From JAOZPE01 sp964601275 (lineage in GTDB: Bacteria; Krumholzibacteriota; Krumholzibacteriia; JAJRXK01): a DNA stretch of 64,000 nt. Within the stretch, counting starts at the first letter, position 1. Every line of letters starts with the position of its first letter. This document shows positions 41,085-50,341 of the stretch, piece after piece. Location of the stretch: assembly GCA_964601275.1 (NCBI GenBank), contig CAZRMV010000002.1:1-64000 (forward strand), written 5' to 3'. The notes beneath the pieces were generated by a model. That model was not told the DNA's origin and ran no database searches. It saw only the letters and a list, made by a program, of their open reading frames with translations. The translations under genes and the position numbers were made by a program.

Positions 41085-44000
41085 GTGTTCCCGAGTGAAG
41101 GTCCAGGTCCACTCTCGGCCGGCCGGCCGTGGGCGATCGCCTTCGTGCTCTTCCTGTTGCTGCTGGCGGTCCGGGTCCGGGATGGAGGAGCGGTGGTTCC
41201 TCCCGGTTGGACCGTGGTGTCCAGCACGTCCGAGGAACTGCGGATCGACATCGAGGTTCCTCCGGCGGAGATCCGCACCGAAATCCATGGAGACCGCGCC
41301 TATCACCTCCTGCGGGTGAAGGGTTATTCGACCGTGGGCGAACCCGGTCTTCCCCTGGTTCCCCAGCGCGGAGCCTGGATCGCCCTGCCCCCGGAAGGGG
41401 AGGTCCGGGTGAGCGTCGAGCTCACCTCGGTCGAGGATCTGCCTCCCGGTCCCCTGTTGCCTTCGCCCGTTCCGAAGCCCCCGCGTCCCGGTCAGCGGGA
41501 GAACCTGGGAAGCGCGCTCGAGGAGGTGGTGGAGGGAGAGGGCTATTCCGCCTGGCGCCTGGGCACGGCAGAGGTGGCGCGCTTGGGCGAGCCGGTGTGG
41601 TCCAATGGACAGCGGATGGCTCCCCTGCGGATCCGGCCGTTCCTGGTGAGCCAGGCGGGGCAGCTCCTGCAACAGGTGCGCCGTCTCACCGTCGTGCTCC
41701 GTTTCCCGCGGGCCGGATCGGTCTCGATCCCGGCGTACCGGGGAGCGGATGAACCGGTCTTCGGCCGCGTGTTGAATCCGAAGGTGGCGCGGCAGTGGAG
41801 GGCGGCCAGCCCCCAGGACCGGCTGCGCCTGGCCGACCGGCGCGAAGGGGAAGATGGCGCGGTGGGGGCTGCGGCCCCTTCCGGAGCGGAGACCACCGCA
41901 GCCGCCGGGACGATCCTCCCCGTGGACCAGATGACCCTGTTGAGCGACGAGTACCGGATTCCCGTGGCCGCCACCGGGCTCGTCCGCGTGCACTTCAGCG
42001 ACCTCTTCGGCGCCCTGGGCTTTCCCACCGGGATCCGCCGCGATCAGCTCCGGCTGTACATCAAACGTCCTTCGCTGCCGGGCTCGCCGTCCTACCCCGT
42101 TCCGCTGAGTGAGGACGTGCCGCTGCATTTCTTCGGCAACCCGGACCCGGCGGGGGAGATCACCCCCGCGGACATCATCATCTTCTACGGGTTCTCCGCC
42201 CAGGAGGACAACATCGAGCGGATCGTGGGAGGACAGACGCTTCCCGCGGCCATGAAGCAGAGGGCCGACAACTACAACTCGGCCAACATCTATTGGCTCG
42301 CCGCGGCCGATCCCGGCGGGGGCAGTTGGGCCCGCATGACGCGCGAGAGCTTCACCGCAGCGAGTGGAACCCCCCAGGCGTCCTACGACTACCAGGAGCA
42401 TTTCGGCCAGGATGTCTACTACCAGCCCAATCCGGTTTCGCCGATGGAGACCCGCTACCTCTGGAACACTCCGTTCCGGGTGGAGGAACGTCTGCCCCTG
42501 CGGCTGCGCCAGATCGACCCAAGCTCTCCACTGATCGTCCGCTGGGTCTTCTGCAGCAATCTGCATCTGCAACAGAGCGTGCCGGTGGGCCAGGAGCTCA
42601 AGACAAGTTTCTACCTGGAAAACGAGGACGGGAGCAATCGCCGGCTCCTGAAGACCCTGGACATCAACGGGGGCCGGGGAGAGTTCGACCCCGGGCCCTT
42701 CGGGGCGCCGACCGCGGTGGTCGACACGATCCCCGCGGGCAGCTTCTCACCGGGAGGCCTGCGCCTGCGCTTCCACAACGTCAACGAATCGAGTTCCCTC
42801 TTCCACCTGGTCATGGTCGACAGCGTCAGCCTCTTCTACCGGACCCGATACCAGGCGGAAGCAGAGCGGGCGGTGTTCAACACCGCGTTGGCGGGCAGCG
42901 AGGTGAGCCTGTTGGTTCCGGGATTCACCGCGACCGAGATCTTCCTGGTGGAGACCACCGATCCCCGCGCGCCCCGCTGGGTCGATCTCTTGCCGGAGAA
43001 TCTCGTGGTCGATACGAGCGGGAAGAGCTTGAGCCTGCAGGTGCCGGCCGAGGGCTCGAGGGTTCGCTCGTTCGTCGCAGTGAGCTCGGTGGAGATCCCC
43101 CGGGTCACCTCCGCGGAGATCACCCGCAGCTCGACTCCCATCCTGACCCGCCAGGTCGGCGATCTGCAGGCCATCGCCCTGGGTCCGGCCCGCTTCGCCG
43201 CCGCCACGCAGCCCTGGTTGCAGTGGCGGCGCGACCACGATCGTCGGGGCTGGAACTACGGCTACGTGGACGTGCAGGAGGTCTTCGACCAGTTTTCCGG
43301 CGGACTGAGTTCTCCCGACGCCATCAAGGAATTCCTCCACTTCGCCCATCTCCAGTGGGGAGCGAAGGCGGTGTTGCTGGTGGGAGATGCCAACGAGGAC
43401 CACCGGCGCGTGGTCCGGGTGTTGAACCAGCCGGCCGGGGTGGAGGACTTCGTTCCCACCCACATCCATCTGCAGTTCTATGGCGATTTCGAGGTCGTCG
43501 GTTCGGACAACTGGTACGTGCTCTTCGACATCGATGATCGCGATTATCCGCGACGCCTGAACAAGGGTCCCGATATGTTGATCGGCCGTTGGCCGGCGCA
43601 GAACGAGCAGCAGGTCGCCGACATGGTGGCGAAGGTGATCGCCTATGAGCAACCGACCGAAAGCGACACCTGGCGGCGACGGGCCATCTGGATGAGCGAC
43701 GACGCCTACAGCACGGGGTTGTTGGGCGGCCTGCAGAATCCGCAGTATTCCTATTCGTTCGAGGAGACGAAGTTCCAGTCCACCCAGGAGCTCTTCACCG
43801 CCCAGACCACCGCCTTCCTCGATGGGACCATGGAAGGATTGAGCTGGGACCTGGACGACTGGACCGCGCCGGTGCGGGGCGGCCAGACCGTGTTCCCCTT
43901 CTCCTTCCTGGCCGAAGTGCAGCAGGAAGTCGCCACGACCGCCCGCCCCGCGCTCTACGCGACCCTGGGCGAGGGCGCGTTCCTGCTGAACTACCAGGGC

Positions 44001-45434
44001 CACGCGAACTACAACGTCTTCGCCCACGAACAGATCCTCCTGCAGATCCCGGGACAGTCGTCCCCGGTGGACCAGTTCGGGAACGCGGGGAGGCCTTTCC
44101 TCCTGTTCGGTCTCGGCTGTCACGCGAGCGATTTCCTCAGATCCACCGATCTCTCGCCGAACGATTCGCCCAGTTTCGGGGAGACCTTCGTCACGCACCC
44201 GACCATGGGCGCCATCGCCAGCTACGGCAGCAGCGCGTTCGAGTTCCTGCGCCCCAATCTCGCTTTCGGTCAATCCATCACCGACGCCTTCTTCGGCCCC
44301 ACCCGCACGGGACAGGTCCTCGACGGCACCGACGCCCAGTGGATCATGGGCGACGTGCTGGCCCAGGCGGAGTGGGATGTCTTCGGGGCCGCGACCACCC
44401 AGGTTCCCCAGATGGTCGCGCAGTACGCCTTGTTGGGAGATCCCCTGCTGCGGATGGACGGGGCGGCACCCAGGGTCTCGTTGATGTCCGACGGCAGCCC
44501 GGTCAGCGAAGGTGAGGCGGTTCTCCCCGCGATCGGCGCGCGCAGCCTCCAGTTGCAGGTGGACGCGGTGGATGAGTCCGGGGTCGATCGCATCGAGCTG
44601 ATCGAGAGCGTCGACGGGGTCAGCCTCGATCGGAGCGACCTGCTCAGCCCGCAGAGCGGCGCCGGGCTCGACGCGCGTCACGCGCGTTCGGTGGCGAACC
44701 TGCCGGTGGAGGCCCGGGGGATCGGCGGGGGAATCCAGTACGAACTCAGGGTCTACGACCGGGCCTATCCGCAGCTTCGTCCGGGCGTCTTCCGCTTCGA
44801 AGTGCCCTTCGACCTGGTGGTCCAGCTCGACGGAGATCTCCTTCCGCCGGGAGGCCGGCCGGTGGCTCCCGGCGAGCTGGTGGCGTTCACCCTGCAGCTG
44901 GTCAGTCCGGTCACCCTCTCGGCGAACGAGATCGAGCTCGAGTTGAGCGGTCTGGGCCTGGAGGGAACCCTCCAGAAGACGCAACAGGACACCGAGGGCC
45001 GCAAATGGGAGATCGCCTTCAGCGCGCGGGGGTTGGCGGGAGCCACCGAGCAGAGCCTGCTGCTCCGGCTGGCCGGGAGCGAAACGCTCATCTCCCTGGC
45101 GGGATTGGCACCTCCTGCCGAGCTGGCGATCAAGAGCCATTACCCGGTGCCCAGTCCCTTCGATCCCTCGCGGGGAGAGGTCCGCATCGTGGCCGATCTG
45201 ACCGCGCCGGCCCAGTGGGCGCGGGTGACGGTCTACGACCTGAGCGGCCGCCCCGTGGTTTCCTGGCGGGAATCGGCTCCGGGATCGGAGACCACCGTGG
45301 TCCTGCACTGGGATGGACGGGATCGCCGCGGAGACGAACTGGCCAACGGGACCTACCTGTATCGACTCGAAGTGGCGGACACGCAGGGGGAGATCCACCA
45401 GGGCGACATGGGAAGAATCGTCCTGATGCGGTAG
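41085..45434 (+). CDS. gingipain-like C25 cysteine peptidase with C-terminal sorting domain
   Basis: A 1449-residue secreted protein. GTG 41085 was chosen because GAGGAG precedes it by 8 bases and a signal sequence (WAIAFVLFLLLLAVRV) follows; an earlier ATG at 40989 would add 32 residues with no ribosome site. An N-terminal propeptide-like region leads to a C25 catalytic domain: the histidine lies in LNYQGHANYNVFAHEQ and the cysteine in LLFGLGCHASDFL. The last about 85 residues are a FlgD-like Ig domain (VTVYDLSGRPVVSW, WDGRDRRGDELANGTYLY). By homology it is a cell-surface protease or PorU-type sortase of the type IX or related export systems. Other export genes are not in the window. Confidence 0.82.
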   Translation: MFPSEGPGPLSAGRPWAIAFVLFLLLLAVRVRDGGAVVPPGWTVVSSTSEELRIDIEVPPAEIRTEIHGDRAYHLLRVKGYSTVGEPGLPLVPQRGAWIALPPEGEVRVSVELTSVEDLPPGPLLPSPVPKPPRPGQRENLGSALEEVVEGEGYSAWRLGTAEVARLGEPVWSNGQRMAPLRIRPFLVSQAGQLLQQVRRLTVVLRFPRAGSVSIPAYRGADEPVFGRVLNPKVARQWRAASPQDRLRLADRREGEDGAVGAAAPSGAETTAAAGTILPVDQMTLLSDEYRIPVAATGLVRVHFSDLFGALGFPTGIRRDQLRLYIKRPSLPGSPSYPVPLSEDVPLHFFGNPDPAGEITPADIIIFYGFSAQEDNIERIVGGQTLPAAMKQRADNYNSANIYWLAAADPGGGSWARMTRESFTAASGTPQASYDYQEHFGQDVYYQPNPVSPMETRYLWNTPFRVEERLPLRLRQIDPSSPLIVRWVFCSNLHLQQSVPVGQELKTSFYLENEDGSNRRLLKTLDINGGRGEFDPGPFGAPTAVVDTIPAGSFSPGGLRLRFHNVNESSSLFHLVMVDSVSLFYRTRYQAEAERAVFNTALAGSEVSLLVPGFTATEIFLVETTDPRAPRWVDLLPENLVVDTSGKSLSLQVPAEGSRVRSFVAVSSVEIPRVTSAEITRSSTPILTRQVGDLQAIALGPARFAAATQPWLQWRRDHDRRGWNYGYVDVQEVFDQFSGGLSSPDAIKEFLHFAHLQWGAKAVLLVGDANEDHRRVVRVLNQPAGVEDFVPTHIHLQFYGDFEVVGSDNWYVLFDIDDRDYPRRLNKGPDMLIGRWPAQNEQQVADMVAKVIAYEQPTESDTWRRRAIWMSDDAYSTGLLGGLQNPQYSYSFEETKFQSTQELFTAQTTAFLDGTMEGLSWDLDDWTAPVRGGQTVFPFSFLAEVQQEVATTARPALYATLGEGAFLLNYQGHANYNVFAHEQILLQIPGQSSPVDQFGNAGRPFLLFGLGCHASDFLRSTDLSPNDSPSFGETFVTHPTMGAIASYGSSAFEFLRPNLAFGQSITDAFFGPTRTGQVLDGTDAQWIMGDVLAQAEWDVFGAATTQVPQMVAQYALLGDPLLRMDGAAPRVSLMSDGSPVSEGEAVLPAIGARSLQLQVDAVDESGVDRIELIESVDGVSLDRSDLLSPQSGAGLDARHARSVANLPVEARGIGGGIQYELRVYDRAYPQLRPGVFRFEVPFDLVVQLDGDLLPPGGRPVAPGELVAFTLQLVSPVTLSANEIELELSGLGLEGTLQKTQQDTEGRKWEIAFSARGLAGATEQSLLLRLAGSETLISLAGLAPPAELAIKSHYPVPSPFDPSRGEVRIVADLTAPAQWARVTVYDLSGRPVVSWRESAPGSETTVVLHWDGRDRRGDELANGTYLYRLEVADTQGEIHQGDMGRIVLMR

Positions 45435-45508
45435 GTTGTCACCAGACCGGAGGGGTGCTCCGGGGCCTTGCCCAGCGGGTCCCGGCCGCCGTTTTCATCG
45501 AGGTGTCG

Positions 45509-46447
45509 ATGCCGCGATCCGCCGACAATCGCCAACTCTTCGAAGTGCTCGCGTCACTGACCACCGAAGCGCGCAATCCGCGCACCATGGAGATCGACCT
45601 GGTGCCGACGGAGGAGGTCCTCCGGCTGATCCACGAGGAGGATCGCCGGGTCCTGGACATGGTCTCGGGGGTTCTTCCCCGGCTGGCGGTCGTCGCCGAT
45701 CACATCGCCGAGGCGTTCGGACGGGGAGGGAGCCTCTACTACGCCGGGGCCGGCACCTCCGGACGGTTGGGGGTGCTCGACGCGGCCGAATGTCCGCCGA
45801 CCTACGGGACTCCTCCGAGCCAGGTCGTCGGCTTGATCGCCGGCGGCTATGAGACCCTGGTGCTCAGCCGGGAAGGGGTGGAGGACCAGGAGGACGAAGG
45901 AATCCGTGCGGTCGACCAGCACGAACTCAAAGCGGCGGACGTGCTGGTGGGCTTGTCCGCGAGCCGGAGAACCCCCTTCGTGCACGGAGCGCTCCGTCGG
46001 GCGAAGGAACGCGGGGCATGGACCGCGTTCCTGGTGTGCAACGAGGTTCCCGCGGAACTGAAGGAGATCGCCGACGAGGTGGTCGAGGTGGTGGTGGGAC
46101 CCGAAGCCATCACGGGAAGTACCCGCATGAAGGCGGCCTTGGCCCAGAAGATGATGCTGACCATGCTCTCGACCGCGGCCATGATCCGCAGCGGAAAGGT
46201 CTACGAGAACCTCATGGTCGATGTCCAGCCCACCAGCGAGAAGCTGGTGGAGAGGGCCAAGGGCCTGGTGATGCAGATCGGCGGCGTCGAATACGCCGAA
46301 GCGTCGCGCCTGTTGGATGCCACCGGGTTCCAGGTGAAACCCGCGGTCCTCATGGCGCGCCTGGGAGTGGATCTCACCGAGGCCCGGCTGCGGCTGGAAT
46401 CGGCCGGGGGTCTGTTGAGGAAGGCCCTCGCTTCGAAGGAGCCATGA
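45509..46447 (+). CDS. murQ: N-acetylmuramic acid 6-phosphate etherase
   Basis: A 312-residue SIS-domain lyase with TEARNPRTMEIDLVPTEEVL near the start, SLYYAGAGTSGRLGVLDA, CPPTYG and ITGSTRMKAALAQK. It splits MurNAc-6-phosphate to GlcNAc-6-phosphate and lactate. It starts at ATG 45509 and overlaps the next gene by 4 bases. It opens a five-gene peptidoglycan recycling set with anmK and nagZ, which together convert anhydroMurNAc to GlcNAc-6-phosphate. Confidence 0.95.
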   Translation: MPRSADNRQLFEVLASLTTEARNPRTMEIDLVPTEEVLRLIHEEDRRVLDMVSGVLPRLAVVADHIAEAFGRGGSLYYAGAGTSGRLGVLDAAECPPTYGTPPSQVVGLIAGGYETLVLSREGVEDQEDEGIRAVDQHELKAADVLVGLSASRRTPFVHGALRRAKERGAWTAFLVCNEVPAELKEIADEVVEVVVGPEAITGSTRMKAALAQKMMLTMLSTAAMIRSGKVYENLMVDVQPTSEKLVERAKGLVMQIGGVEYAEASRLLDATGFQVKPAVLMARLGVDLTEARLRLESAGGLLRKALASKEP

Positions 46448-47613
46448 TGCAGGGGAGCCGGCACGCCGAGAGGGGCAGGAGTTCGGTGGGGGCCGTGGTG
46501 GGGTCCCTGGTTCTTCTGGCCGGCCTCATCCCCTGGCTGACGGCCTGTGGGGGAGGCGAAAGCTCCTCCCGGGACGAGGGAGAGAGCCGAACCCTTCCGG
46601 TGGAAACCGTGGTGTTGCGGGTGGGAGCCCTGAGCGATTCCGCGGCGGTGGCCCGCGCCGCCGCCCCATGGGCGCGCCGGGAAAAGGTGGTGGTGGAGGT
46701 CGTGCCCCTGTCCCGCTTGGAAGCAGCCTCCGCGGCCGAGGATCTCTCCCTGGTCGAACGCGAGGGTGGCCGGGGGGTTCCCTGGAGGGTTGAGCCGTGG
46801 GGAATCCTGGTGCGGACCGACCGCCTGGCCCGGGCGGGGTGGAAAGGACAGCCTCCCGGAGACTGGCAGGAGCTGATGCAACTCGTCGGCGCCCTGGCTC
46901 GTCACGGCGGAGGCTTCGCCGTGCCCAGGACCCCGGACGGACTGCACCGCTCCTTTCTTCCCCTGTGGTGGGCCGCCCTGGCCACGGCCGATACCTCCGT
47001 CGCCCCCGAAGGAGGCCGGGCTGCAGAACTCGTCGAGCGCAGCCGGAAAGACCGACTGGATACCCCCGCGGCGATCGAGGCGATGGCTTTTCTCGGCCAA
47101 CTTGCCACCCGCGCAATGCAGCTTCCCCCCGGGGAGATGGACGAAGCCTTGCGTTCCGGGGAGGTGGTGATGTTTCCCTGCGGACTCGAGCAGGCGCGGC
47201 GCCTGCAGGATCGCAGCGGACTCGATCTGCAGTTCTGGCCCTGGCCGCCCGCGACCGCGGGGGCTTCTCCCCAGGCCCTGGCAGTGGTGCGCTCCTGGCG
47301 GCACCCTGAGGGAGGACCCCATGGCAGCCTGGCCGGCCGACTCGCCGAAGCACTGGCGCGTTCGCGGGTTGGGATCCCGGGGTGGGTCTCCCTCGCGGCC
47401 TCGTCGGCGCCTGCGTCCGTGACCGGTGACTCCTCCGGGATGGACTCCCTGGTCACCCCGGCGCTGCTGCGGGCTCTCCGGCCCTTTGGGACGGTGGCGA
47501 AAGACCATCGAAGGGCGGCGGTGATCGACGAGGCCTGCAGTGCGGTCCTGAGCCTGCGCCGCAGCCCCGAGGCGGCGTTGCGTGACGCGCAGGCCCGCCT
47601 CCAGGAGAGATGA
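46444..47613 (+). CDS. solute-binding-type lipoprotein in the peptidoglycan-recycling operon
   Basis: A 389-residue protein with a lipoprotein signal: LLAGLIPWLTAC ends in the lipobox cysteine, followed by GGGESSS. The mature part resembles extracellular sugar-binding proteins of ABC importers (EPWGILVRTDRLARAGWK, then PPGDWQELMQLVGALA). No permease or ATPase gene accompanies it here. Both neighbours overlap by 4 bases, so it is expressed with murQ and anmK. I infer that it captures a cell-wall fragment such as an anhydro-muropeptide or disaccharide, but similarity to the binding-protein family is weak. Confidence 0.6.
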   Translation: MMQGSRHAERGRSSVGAVVGSLVLLAGLIPWLTACGGGESSSRDEGESRTLPVETVVLRVGALSDSAAVARAAAPWARREKVVVEVVPLSRLEAASAAEDLSLVEREGGRGVPWRVEPWGILVRTDRLARAGWKGQPPGDWQELMQLVGALARHGGGFAVPRTPDGLHRSFLPLWWAALATADTSVAPEGGRAAELVERSRKDRLDTPAAIEAMAFLGQLATRAMQLPPGEMDEALRSGEVVMFPCGLEQARRLQDRSGLDLQFWPWPPATAGASPQALAVVRSWRHPEGGPHGSLAGRLAEALARSRVGIPGWVSLAASSAPASVTGDSSGMDSLVTPALLRALRPFGTVAKDHRRAAVIDEACSAVLSLRRSPEAALRDAQARLQER

Positions 47614-48851
47614 TGAAGCGTCCGCCGATGCTCGCTGGACTTCTCCGTCGACACCTGGAACGAACCCCCCTCTTTGCCGTGGGCTTGATGTCGGGGACCA
47701 GCCTGGACGGGGTCGACGCGGTCCTGATGTCGTTGGACCCTCCCCATCGGCCGAGGAAGTGGAAACTGGTGTCGGCGTGGAGCGGGCCCTTCCGCGAAGT
47801 GGATCCGCAGCGCCTGAGAGAGGTGGCCGGGGGAGCCTCCACCGACGCGGGAGAACTGAGCCGCGTGCGCATGCAGGTGGCGCGCGACTACGAACGGGCG
47901 GTGCGGGAAGTCTGCTCCCAGGCCGGAGTCGAACCGTTTGATCTCGGCTACGTCTGCGCCCACGGGGTCACCCTCTGGCACGCGCCGGCTCCTCGGGGAA
48001 TGGGCCACACCTGGCAGATCCACGCCGGCGGAGCCCTGGCGGCGTGGCTTGGGACGGTGGTGGTCGACGACCTGCGCACGGCGGACGTGGCGGTGGGGGG
48101 CCATGGCGCGCCGCTCGCTCCCTTGTGTGATCTGCGCTTGAGGGTTTCTCCCGACGAGGACCGGGTCATCCTGAACTTCGGGGGGGTGGCGAATCTCACG
48201 GCGCTGCCGGCGGGGGCGACCCGGAGCGACGAGATCCGTTGCGGAGACGTGGGCCCGGCAAACCTGCTGCTCGACGGATTGCGCCGCCGCCAGACCGCGG
48301 GCCGCGAGGATTTCGACCGTGACGGCATCCTGGGGCGTTCGGGCCGTGCCGACGACGCGCTGGTGCGGCAGATCCTGGAGGAAGGTTGGACCCGGATGCC
48401 GCTTCCGCGTTCCTTCGGCCGCGAACAGTTCGGTGAGATCTACCTGGAGGGCTTCCTCCATCGGGCCGAAGGACTCTCGGCGGCCGACCAGATGGCGACC
48501 CTCGTCGCGGTGGAGGCCGGGGCGGTCCGGATCTTTCTCGAGGAACTCTGCGGCGATTGGCGTCGCCGCCCGGATCGGCCCCTGAAGATCCATCTCTGTG
48601 GTGGGGGCCGGCACAACCAGGCCCTGGTCGAGGGCTTGCGCCGCGAACTGCCGCAGGCTCGGATCGAAGGCATCGAGGCGTTGGGCGTGCCGGCCGATTT
48701 CAAGGAAGCCGTCGACTGGGTCCTGCTCGGATGGCTGGCCCTGTCCGCCGAGCCAGGGGGGCTTCCCCCGGTCACCGGGGCGCGGGAGGATCTGGTCCTC
48801 GGCGCGGTCCACGCACCCACCCTGATCTCTCGATCCCACGTGTCGCGATGA
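47610..48851 (+). CDS. anmK: anhydro-N-acetylmuramic acid kinase
   Basis: A 413-residue ASKHA-fold kinase. It has AVGLMSGTSLDGVDAV at the ATP site, AHGVTLWHAP, ILNFGGVANLTALP and CGDVGPANLLLDGL, the standard AnmK blocks. It hydrolyses and phosphorylates 1,6-anhydroMurNAc to MurNAc-6-phosphate, the substrate of MurQ. Starts at ATG 47610 overlapping the previous stop. The anhydro specificity implies that lytic transglycosylases feed this pathway. Confidence 0.95.
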   Translation: MMKRPPMLAGLLRRHLERTPLFAVGLMSGTSLDGVDAVLMSLDPPHRPRKWKLVSAWSGPFREVDPQRLREVAGGASTDAGELSRVRMQVARDYERAVREVCSQAGVEPFDLGYVCAHGVTLWHAPAPRGMGHTWQIHAGGALAAWLGTVVVDDLRTADVAVGGHGAPLAPLCDLRLRVSPDEDRVILNFGGVANLTALPAGATRSDEIRCGDVGPANLLLDGLRRRQTAGREDFDRDGILGRSGRADDALVRQILEEGWTRMPLPRSFGREQFGEIYLEGFLHRAEGLSAADQMATLVAVEAGAVRIFLEELCGDWRRRPDRPLKIHLCGGGRHNQALVEGLRRELPQARIEGIEALGVPADFKEAVDWVLLGWLALSAEPGGLPPVTGAREDLVLGAVHAPTLISRSHVSR

Positions 48852-50341
48852 ACCATCGGTGGACGCATCTTCTCGCCACGGGGTTCGTTCCCCTTTCTCC
48901 CGGCTCGAGGAAGGCCCGGCTTCGGATCGAGCCGGTGATCCTCCTGGTCCTGTTGGCCGCGCTCCTGGCCGATTGCGGGCGGCCGCCGAGGCCGCGCCTC
49001 GACGGTCGTGAGGTCACTCCGAAGGAAGAGCCATTGCCCCCGCTCGACGAGGAAGGAGTTCCTCTTGTCGAAGAAGGGGAAGCGACCCTCGAGGACGGTG
49101 CGGTGGCGGCTGAGGAAATCCTGGACCGTCTGGAACGCACCGACCTCATCCGTGTGGGATTGCTGACCGGCTTGCCCGAGGTGGAATTGCGGGTGGAGGA
49201 CTCGGTGGAGGTTCTCGATTCCCGGGGACGCAGCCAGGCCCACGGCGCGGGTCCCGGCCGGGTGAAGATCCGACGGGCCCGGCGCGGGTTCACCGTGGAT
49301 GGCCCGGGCCTGGACGCGGTGGGGGTGGCCGGAGGCGGCGTCCGATTGCGGGTGAAGGGAGACGGTGCGCACTTCTCGGTCAAGAGCAATCGGTACGCGG
49401 GCGAGATGCTGGTTCTCCGGCAGGAGGACGGACGCCTCGCGTTGATCAACGTGGTCGACCTGGAAACCTACCTGCGCGGCGTGGTCCCCTGGGAGATCGG
49501 CCGTCCCGGCGCTGAATCGCTCGAGGCGGTGAAGGCGCAGGCGATCGCCGCGCGTTCGTACACTGTGGCCCACCTGGGCCGCCGGAGCGATCTTGGCTTC
49601 GATGTGTGGGACGGGGTCGACGATCAGGTGTACCGGGGGCTCAGCGGAGTGTCCGAACTGACCGATCGGGCGGTGCGGCAGACGCGTCATCAGGTGATGT
49701 TCCACGACGGCCGCATCGTCCAGGCCTATTACTGCAGCACCTGCGGAGGGCACACCGCCTCGATCCAGGATGTCTGGCCCGGACGACCCGCCGCTTCCTA
49801 CCTGCAGGGAGTTCGGGATGCGCCGCCCCGGGAAAGCGCCTGGTGCAGTCTCAGTCCCCATTTTCGTTGGACCGTGGCCTGGAGCGCCCATCAGCTCGGC
49901 GAGGTCATCCGCCGGTGGCTGCCCGCCGAACTGCACGAGGCGGTCTCCGCCCGCCAGATCGGGGTCCTCCAAGGACTGGAAGTCGCCGAACGCGATGCGA
50001 GCGGGAGGGTCCATCGCCTGCTCATCCGGACCGATCGGGGAACGTGGGAGGTCGTGGGCGATCGCATCCGATGGGTGTTGCGGCCCCTGGGCGGACGGTT
50101 CGCGATCCTGCGCAGCACCTTGTTCGTGATCGAGGAATACCGCGATGAGGCGGGAAGACTGGTTGGGGTGCGGTTGCAGGGCGGCGGGTTCGGCCACGGG
50201 GTGGGACTCTGCCAGAGCGGCGCCTTGGCGATGGCGCGGGCGGGGCGCAGCGCCCGGCAGATCCTGCAGCATTACTACCGGGGCGTGCGCATCGAGACAT
50301 TGAAGGGGGACCGCAAGGCGTGGACGAAGGAGCTGCCGTGA
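48848..50341 (+). CDS. SpoIID/LytB-domain lipoprotein
   Basis: A 497-residue protein with a lipoprotein signal (VILLVLLAALLADC) placing it at an outer face. The middle and C-terminal parts carry the SpoIID/LytB domain: NVVDLETYLRGVVPWEIG, QAIAARSYTV, YYCSTCGGHTAS and GGGFGHGVGLCQSGAL. SpoIID proteins are lytic transglycosylases that cut stem-peptide-free glycan strands and release anhydroMurNAc ends, which fits neighbours anmK and nagZ. It overlaps both flanking genes by 4 bases. Whether the catalytic activity is retained is not shown. Confidence 0.85.
   Translation: MNHRWTHLLATGFVPLSPGSRKARLRIEPVILLVLLAALLADCGRPPRPRLDGREVTPKEEPLPPLDEEGVPLVEEGEATLEDGAVAAEEILDRLERTDLIRVGLLTGLPEVELRVEDSVEVLDSRGRSQAHGAGPGRVKIRRARRGFTVDGPGLDAVGVAGGGVRLRVKGDGAHFSVKSNRYAGEMLVLRQEDGRLALINVVDLETYLRGVVPWEIGRPGAESLEAVKAQAIAARSYTVAHLGRRSDLGFDVWDGVDDQVYRGLSGVSELTDRAVRQTRHQVMFHDGRIVQAYYCSTCGGHTASIQDVWPGRPAASYLQGVRDAPPRESAWCSLSPHFRWTVAWSAHQLGEVIRRWLPAELHEAVSARQIGVLQGLEVAERDASGRVHRLLIRTDRGTWEVVGDRIRWVLRPLGGRFAILRSTLFVIEEYRDEAGRLVGVRLQGGGFGHGVGLCQSGALAMARAGRSARQILQHYYRGVRIETLKGDRKAWTKELP

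Noticed and set aside
42747..45398. 883-residue open frame on the minus strand
   Set aside because: Complement of the C25 peptidase gene with no domain or start signal.
46715..46732. SRP-RNA-like GGAAGCAGCC stretch
   Set aside because: It lies inside the lipoprotein coding frame and lacks the flanking SRP apical loop pairing.
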